Assembly (NCBI RefSeq): GCF_014467055.1
Contig: NZ_CP060696.1
Span: forward strand, 2,356,001 to 2,420,000
Direction: 5' to 3'
From: Caproicibacterium amylolyticum
Lineage (GTDB): Bacteria; Bacillota; Clostridia; Oscillospirales; Acutalibacteraceae
Length of the DNA stretch: 64,000 nt
The translations under genes were made by a program, and so were the position numbers. Positions 59,185 through 64,000 of this stretch are shown here, one piece after another. The stretch's first letter is position 1. Every line of letters starts with the position of its first letter. The notes beneath the pieces are model-generated. The model was not told where the DNA came from, made no database searches, and saw only the letters and a program-made list of their open reading frames with translations.

Positions 59185-60477
59185 TTACTTCAGCAGAGAA
59201 TTGACCTTTGTTTCAGCGTTCTTCAGTGCAGCGGATACATCCTGACCACTGGTAATGGTAGCTTCGTAAATCTTGTTGACTGCATCCTGAATGTCGCCCT
59301 GGCCTTCTACACCGAGGGAGTAATCTTCGGAAGTTTTGCTGACCTTTGCGGAAATGTTGCGTGCCTGACCCTCCAGTGTGCTGGTGTCAGAGGTAAAGTA
59401 GCTGTCCTCGCTTGCCTTGGTGGTGGAGGGGAAAATTGCGGTCTGCTTGCAGAACGCGAGCTGGTTTTCGTCGTTGGTAATGTAGGCGGCGAACTTAATG
59501 GCTTCTTCATGGTTCTTGCTCTTAGCCGGAACAACCAGGTTCATCAATGCGTTGCGGCTGAGGTCTTTGCTGCCGGTAAGCGGTTCTGCAACACCGATCT
59601 TCTTGTAAATGTCCGGTGCTTCGTCCTTGATACGGGTCAGGGAAGAACCGGAGGAGCTAACGATTGCAAGTTTCTGGGTCTCAAACAGCTTCAGTTCATT
59701 GTCCCAGTTGCCCCAGTTTGTCTTTGGCAGATAGCCTTTGTCGGTCACCGTCTTAAAGTTGTTGATAAGCTTAGCCGTATCATCTGTGTTGAAAGCAGCG
59801 GCACTGTTATCGCTCTTGAGCACCGGAATGCCTTCTTCAAACAGCAGGTTAAAGAACTCCGGCGGATTGTAAAGGTACGCACCGGTCTTTTCCTTCATGG
59901 TCTTAGCGTCATCAAATGCTTTCTGGTACTCTTTCGGTACATCCTTAATGCCGGCTTTGCTGAACAGGTCTTTGTTGTAAAACATGATATTCGGAGAAGC
60001 ATACCACGGGAATGCATAAGCCGAATCACCAATACGGGTAGAGTCGTACAGGCTCTTAATGTAAATGCCGCGCTGTTCTGCGGAAGCTTCCTTTTCCAAA
60101 TCGACCAATGCTTTTTTACCTGCCAGTGTCAGGGTCATCTGGGTGTTCAGGTTTACAACATCCGGAGAAGTGCCGCCTGCGGTTGCAGTAACCAGCTTCT
60201 GCTGAATGGATTCGTACGGCAGGTCAACCCAGTTGACAGTGACATTCGGATTGGCTTTTTCGTATTTCTTGATCAAATCATTGAAGAAATTAGTAAAGGT
60301 CGGCTGCAAAGAAATCGTCCAAAACTCAATCTTTGTTTTTTCGCCGGCCGCGGTACCGGATGCTTTGCCGGAGCCTGCACCGGAAGCGGTTGTACCGCCG
60401 CTGCAGCCTGTCAGCATGGTGGCGGTCATGGCTGCGGCCATGGTCACACCAAGGACTCGTTTCATTATCTTTTTCAT
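59185..60477 (-). CDS. Sugar-binding lipoprotein of ABC importer
   Basis: A 430-residue extracellular solute-binding protein (family 1). The signal peptide ends with the lipobox MLTGCSGG (cysteine about 25), then a Gly/Ser/Thr linker, then KIEFWTISLQPTF. The binding part has SPDVVNLNTQM, AFPWYASPNIMFYNKDLF and AAYITNDENQLAFCKQT. AAGGAGG precedes the ATG. Beside GH20 and NanE, a HexNAc-containing oligosaccharide is the likely ligand. Confidence 0.92.
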   Translation of the reverse strand: MKKIMKRVLGVTMAAAMTATMLTGCSGGTTASGAGSGKASGTAAGEKTKIEFWTISLQPTFTNFFNDLIKKYEKANPNVTVNWVDLPYESIQQKLVTATAGGTSPDVVNLNTQMTLTLAGKKALVDLEKEASAEQRGIYIKSLYDSTRIGDSAYAFPWYASPNIMFYNKDLFSKAGIKDVPKEYQKAFDDAKTMKEKTGAYLYNPPEFFNLLFEEGIPVLKSDNSAAAFNTDDTAKLINNFKTVTDKGYLPKTNWGNWDNELKLFETQKLAIVSSSGSSLTRIKDEAPDIYKKIGVAEPLTGSKDLSRNALMNLVVPAKSKNHEEAIKFAAYITNDENQLAFCKQTAIFPSTTKASEDSYFTSDTSTLEGQARNISAKVSKTSEDYSLGVEGQGDIQDAVNKIYEATITSGQDVSAALKNAETKVNSLLK

Positions 60478-60566
60478 AATCTTGTTCCTCCTTTAAACTG
60501 TTGAGTGAAACTGCTGAACTGTATTTTCAGGAAAGCGAAAAACGTTTTCCGAATCCTGTTAAAGGA

Positions 60567-62444
60567 TCACCCTATCACACTGGGGCTTACGATCACGCTC
60601 CAAAGATTATAATTGAGCTTTTCAATATCCTGCTCTTCAAAATAGGAAGACGGAATGTGAGGTACATCCAGTTCTGCAATGCTGTCCAATTCCCCATGCA
60701 GATATCCGCGCAGCACTGCCTGCACTTCCCGCAGACGTGCGTCCAGTCCGCCCAGACGAATGGTCTGCACTTCAAATCCGAACGGTTTGTTTTCACGCAT
60801 CCACTGCCGCCGGAACGCCTGCTGAAAAGCAGCAAGGTCTTTGAGCATCTGCGGAAATACTTCCTCGGCGATTTCTTCCAGGTGGTCGCGCTGACCGGTG
60901 TGGTAGGCATCATAGATTTCACGGCCCAGCTCCGCTTTGTTGGAAAGCACCCGGCACAACTGCATCTGCGTTTCAAACAGATACCCAAACTTTGGGGCAG
61001 CTTTTATCGCTTCCAGCTGCTCTGCCGCGCGTGCATAAAAATTTGAAATTCCTTTGGAAACCGCGGAATCGAAGGTACCAAACAATGCATCCTGATACAG
61101 CAAATACTTACTGGCATTGTTGTGGATACCACCGCGCTCGGAGAAATGACAGGGCAGGTCAATTTTTAAGAAATCCCCCATAGCCGTGCCGGTAATGCAG
61201 CGAAAACGCTCCAAATCCTCCGGTGCTTCGTAAGCAAGCTGTGCATCCACATAAAGCGCGGGCAGCACTGCAAACATACTGGTCTCCGCGCCGTTGTCAC
61301 CCCACGTGGTAATTACAACGGATTGCACATTGCTTTCCCTGCAGGCTGCAAGTGCAGCTTTTCCGGTTTCAAAGCTGTAGTGGTTGTGCGGCGTAAATCC
61401 CGTCCACTTCCACGCACCGCCCGCAAAGGCCACATGGTTGGTCATCAGCCGGTGCTGCCGCAGCATCTCTTTATAATGTTCCTTGTCACTGGAGTAATAA
61501 TCCCAGTAGGCAAGCTCCACATCCGGCGGAATTTTCGGCAAGTTTTCGGTATCCAGATGATTTTGCCCATTTACCTGATGGAAAAACAGGTCACTCCACA
61601 TCTGCACCTGAAAACCATACTTCCGGCAAATCTCCAGAACGCGGTTCAAATGCTCCAGCAGCACTTCTGTGCGCTTGTGATAACCGTGTTGATCCAGATA
61701 TTTGCCAAGGCCAGCCATGTGCGCTTCATCCATACCGATGTTGATTTTTCGGCTGCGGATGCTTTTGGAAACTGTGCCAAGCAGATGGTCCAGCAATTTG
61801 TAGGTGCGCTCATCCCCCACCAGCAGGATGTCATCGGTGTCGATAATCGGCGCGTAGGTTTCGTAGCGGGTAATCTGGTTAATGTGCGCCAGCGTCTGCA
61901 CGTAGGCACGCAGTTCGATGCCAAGCGACTGGGCGTAGCAGTCAAGTTCCTGCAGTTCCTCACTGGTATACGCACCGCGCATGTTGCCAAAGCACGGTTC
62001 ACCGTCAATGGCTATGGTGTCTTCCATATACAGTCCGGCAAAGCGGTAACCCATGAGCGCGGCAAGCCGCAGAAAGTGATGCAGTTCTTCCAGCTTCATG
62101 ACTGCGTTGCGTGAACAGTCCAGCGTTACGCCGAAATCTTCAAACACACAGCTTTCGTGAAGCTGCCAGCCAGTCTGACCCTCCCGTGCGCACAGTGCTG
62201 CCAAAGCTCTGCAGAAATCGACCCGGCTGCCGTACTCCATTGTAACGGTGCCATCCTTTTCCTGTGCGGTAAAGCCGGGCTCATCTGTTTTCTTCGCCAG
62301 AAGGGTAAGGCCTTCTTCGCAAAGCTGCAACCCAAGTTCCGGCTGTTCCTCTTTTAGTAAAAACTGCGCTGTACTGTCGCAGCCGGCAGGATTAATTTTC
62401 ACGATGTGTGCCTCCTTCAAATCTGCATACTGTAAACTGTTCAT
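60567..62444 (-). CDS. GH20 beta-N-acetylhexosaminidase
   Basis: A 625-residue glycoside hydrolase of family 20 that removes terminal beta-GlcNAc or GalNAc by substrate-assisted catalysis. An N-terminal small domain (about 1-100) precedes the barrel. The catalytic Asp-Glu pair is in INIGMDEAHMAG (about 235-246), and FGVTLDCSRNAVM (about 103) opens the barrel. No signal peptide, so it acts inside the cell. Start at ATG 62444 with GGAGG upstream. First structural gene after the promoter at 62470-62498. Confidence 0.9.
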   Translation of the reverse strand: MNSLQYADLKEAHIVKINPAGCDSTAQFLLKEEQPELGLQLCEEGLTLLAKKTDEPGFTAQEKDGTVTMEYGSRVDFCRALAALCAREGQTGWQLHESCVFEDFGVTLDCSRNAVMKLEELHHFLRLAALMGYRFAGLYMEDTIAIDGEPCFGNMRGAYTSEELQELDCYAQSLGIELRAYVQTLAHINQITRYETYAPIIDTDDILLVGDERTYKLLDHLLGTVSKSIRSRKINIGMDEAHMAGLGKYLDQHGYHKRTEVLLEHLNRVLEICRKYGFQVQMWSDLFFHQVNGQNHLDTENLPKIPPDVELAYWDYYSSDKEHYKEMLRQHRLMTNHVAFAGGAWKWTGFTPHNHYSFETGKAALAACRESNVQSVVITTWGDNGAETSMFAVLPALYVDAQLAYEAPEDLERFRCITGTAMGDFLKIDLPCHFSERGGIHNNASKYLLYQDALFGTFDSAVSKGISNFYARAAEQLEAIKAAPKFGYLFETQMQLCRVLSNKAELGREIYDAYHTGQRDHLEEIAEEVFPQMLKDLAAFQQAFRRQWMRENKPFGFEVQTIRLGGLDARLREVQAVLRGYLHGELDSIAELDVPHIPSSYFEEQDIEKLNYNLWSVIVSPSVIG

Positions 62445-62469
62445 GTGCATTCCTCCGTAGAACAACTGT

Positions 62470-62498
62470 ATTATAACAAGCCATTCGTGGCATTGCAA
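62470..62498 (-). promoter_or_regulatory. Promoter of amino-sugar operon
   Basis: On the minus strand TTGCAA (62498-62493), 17-bp spacer, TATAAT (62475-62470). Confidence 0.75.
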
Positions 62499-62501
62499 TG
62501 C
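62490..62501. promoter_or_regulatory. Candidate RpiR operator over the GH20 promoter
   Basis: Perfect 12-bp palindrome GCATTGCAATGC covering the -35 box. Near twin of 51320-51331. A repressor bound here would block RNA polymerase. Confidence 0.55.
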
Positions 62502-62666
62502 ATTTTGGCCATCCTGAAAGTAGTTGCAAATCTCTTTCTGTTTCGTCGGATTATTGAAAGTGCATCCATACAGTTGTTAATTTTTATAGCTTTTTCACTT
62601 AATAAACTTAATAATATAAATGTATGATGTTTTTTCCTCCTTGTCTGCTCTGCAAACGCAAAAAGA
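62502..62666. other. AT-rich spacer between rpiR and GH20 genes
   Basis: No CDS. Very AT-rich from 62570 to 62640; it could help promoter activity (UP-element-like) but nothing specific is supported. Confidence 0.35.
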
Positions 62667-62714
62667 AGCCATGCAGTTTGTAATGCAGGATTATGCATTG
62701 CAAACTGCATGGCT
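62667..62714 (-). terminator. Terminator of RpiR gene
   Basis: Twenty-one-base arms AGCCATGCAGTTTGTAATGCA and partner (62667-62687, 62694-62714) with one G-T-type mismatch, followed on the minus strand by TTCTTTTTG. Confidence 0.85.
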
Positions 62715-62729
62715 CATTTATTTTTACAT

Positions 62730-63566
62730 TCATTCCTTACCGTGGCGCCAGTGTTCCCGCTGCAGGGCTTCCAACGTTTCCTGATGTTTTTTGGTCTTCA
62801 GGCTGATGTCGCTTTCCAGAAAATAGGTGTAAAGCATGTCCATGATCACCAGAACAGGAAACTGCGGGGAAATCATTGCGCCGGTATCTAACCCTTCCAC
62901 CGCGGCAAGAGCAAGCACTTCATCATAAAGGCCATCTGCCGCAAGCCTGGTCAGCCCGGTCAACAGCACCGTGCGTGCATGATTGGCTTTGGCAAGATGC
63001 AGGCTTTCCAGCACCTCTTTGGTCTTTCCGCTCAAGGTAATGCCAACCACCATATCTTCCGCATCCAGAACTGCTGAATTCATGCGCATCATCTGCGGAT
63101 CTGTAATGGCCTCTACCGCAAGCCCCAGCCGCATAAAACGCAACTGAAACTCCTGCGCTGCGAAGCCGGAACTGCCCATTCCGTAAACAAAGACACGCCG
63201 GCTGCCGCTCATCAACCCGGCAACCCGCGCCACCTGCACTTCGTCCAGCATGGAAAAAGCATGCTGCAGCAGTTCCCAGTAGCGGTCGTGTACCTCCTGT
63301 GCCATCTTGCTGACATCCGGCTCATCTGTTTCCTGTGCCAAATCATTCTGATAGCTGAAAATCAGCTCACGGTACCCCTTGTAACCGCATTTTTTTGCAA
63401 AACGGGACAGCGCAGCTTCCGACACATACAGAACCTTAGAAAGATTTTTAGAGGAAAAGTCCATCTGCTTGGTATTGTGCAAAAAGAAATCTGCCAGGCT
63501 GTTCTCCACTGGTGTAAATTCTTCCTTTACACTCAGGATGCGCTGTTTCACTGCACTCTGATACAT
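62730..63566 (-). CDS. RpiR/MurR-family transcriptional regulator
   Basis: A 278-residue regulator: an N-terminal HTH_6 domain (about 1-78; SSKNLSKVLYVSEAALSRFA) and a C-terminal SIS sugar-phosphate domain (about 105-240; VFVYGMGSSGFAAQEFQLRF and GITLSGKTKEVLESL). Family members such as MurR and NanR sense amino-sugar phosphates. It lies just upstream of the GH20 operon and is probably its regulator. AGGAGG stands eleven bases before the ATG at 63566. Confidence 0.92.
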   Translation of the reverse strand: MYQSAVKQRILSVKEEFTPVENSLADFFLHNTKQMDFSSKNLSKVLYVSEAALSRFAKKCGYKGYRELIFSYQNDLAQETDEPDVSKMAQEVHDRYWELLQHAFSMLDEVQVARVAGLMSGSRRVFVYGMGSSGFAAQEFQLRFMRLGLAVEAITDPQMMRMNSAVLDAEDMVVGITLSGKTKEVLESLHLAKANHARTVLLTGLTRLAADGLYDEVLALAAVEGLDTGAMISPQFPVLVIMDMLYTYFLESDISLKTKKHQETLEALQREHWRHGKE

Positions 63567-63594
63567 CTCAACACTGTCCTCCTACCTTTACATA

Positions 63595-63631
63595 TAAAAA
63601 GGCCATTCAAAATGCAAACATTTTGAAGGCC
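63595..63631 (-). terminator. Hairpin with T-run between upstream gene and rpiR
   Basis: GGCC-A-TTCAAAATG pairs with CATTTTGAA-GGCC (one bulged A), followed on the minus strand by TTTTT. It ends the upstream gene, yet the rpiR promoter lies before it. Confidence 0.75.
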
Positions 63632-63698
63632 TCACTGTCCCCGAATTGCTCCGAAAACCGCGCGGCACACCGGAGCGCAGCGATTTCCGGACGCTTGT

Positions 63699-63727
63699 AT
63701 TATACAACGATATCCGGTCAAATGCAA
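63699..63727 (-). promoter_or_regulatory. Promoter of RpiR gene
   Basis: On the minus strand TTGCAT (63727-63722), 17-bp spacer, TATAAT (63704-63699). GCCTTGCATTTG overlapping the -35 box fits 9 of 12 positions of the palindrome at 51320 and 62490. Confidence 0.7.
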
Positions 63728-63734
63728 GGCATGA

Positions 63735-64000
63735 CTATTTGTCTGCGTTCAATAGCACCTTTTCGCTGCGCAGCGGGCTGCTAAGCTGCCCAAAGGAGGT
63801 AGCCGCACGTACCTGTGCGTACCATCTTCCTAACAATTTCTGCTCAAGGTTTATTCGCACACACCATTCCGCCCGCTGCTCCCTGCGGTAATAATCTGCG
63901 AAAATCCATCTGCAGAAGGGGACACCCGCCCCCTCCGGCAGCAGACGAATACAATACGAATGTACCATACTGCAGCTATCACCATCCCCGGCAAAGGCCC
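63735..64000 (-). CDS. C-terminal end of an unidentified protein (partial)
   Basis: An open frame on the minus strand runs from the right edge to stop TAG at 63737-63735, giving 88 residues. The last part (RWYAQVRAATSFGQLSSPLR) has the rhythm of a fibronectin type III domain, as at the end of many extracellular glycosidases and metallophosphoesterases. Its partial state and cysteine content prevent a firm call. It lies upstream of rpiR in the same direction. Confidence 0.55.
   Translation of the reverse strand, partial: AFAGDGDSCSMVHSYCIRLLPEGAGVPFCRWIFADYYRREQRAEWCVRINLEQKLLGRWYAQVRAATSFGQLSSPLRSEKVLLNADK

Noticed and set aside
59110..60504. 464-codon plus-strand open frame
   Set aside because: Antisense shadow of the sugar-binding lipoprotein gene.
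62694..62703. TGCATTGCAA inside the rpiR terminator as another operator
   Set aside because: It is explained by the terminator stem and lacks the flanking GC symmetry of the other two sites.
1..64000. CRISPR array, insertion sequence, integrase or att site
   Set aside because: No regularly spaced repeats, transposase or integrase genes were seen. The holin pair alone does not make a prophage.

Overview
The window looks like chromosomal DNA from a Gram-positive anaerobe of the Bacillota (class Clostridia, Ruminococcaceae/Oscillospiraceae-like). The reasons are moderate GC, AGGAGG-type ribosome binding sites before nearly every gene, many GTG/TTG starts, near-consensus sigma-A promoters with 17-bp spacers, a T-box leader, a yybP-ykoY leader, Rho-independent terminators between most units, and families such as AraR, YtrA-type GntR, DUF3784 and LLH holin. 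The species cannot be fixed from this sequence alone.

Layout. 1-5.2 kb: a partial sugar ABC permease, a divergent membrane-bound AraC-type sensor and a sialate O-acetylesterase. 5.3-12 kb: YgiQ-type radical SAM protein, TetR regulator, a HEAT-like protein, a Trk/Ktr potassium channel subunit convergent with two TrkA-type gating proteins, and a GNAT. 12-18.1 kb: CobO-like adenosyltransferase, XRE regulator with a long leader, nicotinate phosphoribosyltransferase, several small proteins and RNase P RNA. 18.2-25.7 kb: an AT-rich GrpB-family gene, a MalY/PatB aminotransferase, a metal ABC importer operon and an ArsR-type regulator with its ABC exporter. 25.7-30.1 kb: a patatin-like lipase and a T-box-controlled trpXYZ tryptophan transporter. 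30.1-36.7 kb: a flippase, araD-araB-araR with hairpin repeats between araD and araB, and a UPF0340 protein. 36.7-41.7 kb: a small RNA or attenuated leader, a trio of tiny genes, tRNA-Val(GAC), two small membrane proteins, a cytidylate-kinase-like protein and an alkylation repair pair. 41.7-50.3 kb: a P-type calcium ATPase behind a yybP-ykoY riboswitch, a tail-rich membrane protein, a YtrA-type ABC operon and a GH3 glucosidase. 50.4-51.2 kb: an orphan holin pair. 51.4-64 kb: an amino-sugar locus.

The most interesting part is 51.4-63.6 kb. On the minus strand run an RpiR regulator, a GH20 beta-hexosaminidase, a binding protein, two permeases, a fusion of a GH10-like hydrolase domain with two acetyltransferase domains, a DUF4127 protein and NanE. 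A ROK kinase converges from the other side. None of the catabolic enzymes has a signal peptide, so imported HexNAc oligosaccharides are probably broken down inside the cell, with NanE and the kinase feeding GlcNAc-6-phosphate. Near-identical palindromes (GC-A/C-TTGCAA-T/G-GC) sit in front of the kinase gene and over the GH20 promoter, and a weaker relative overlaps the regulator's own promoter. This suggests one RpiR regulon. The roles of DUF4127 and of the hydrolase-acetyltransferase fusion are not known to me.
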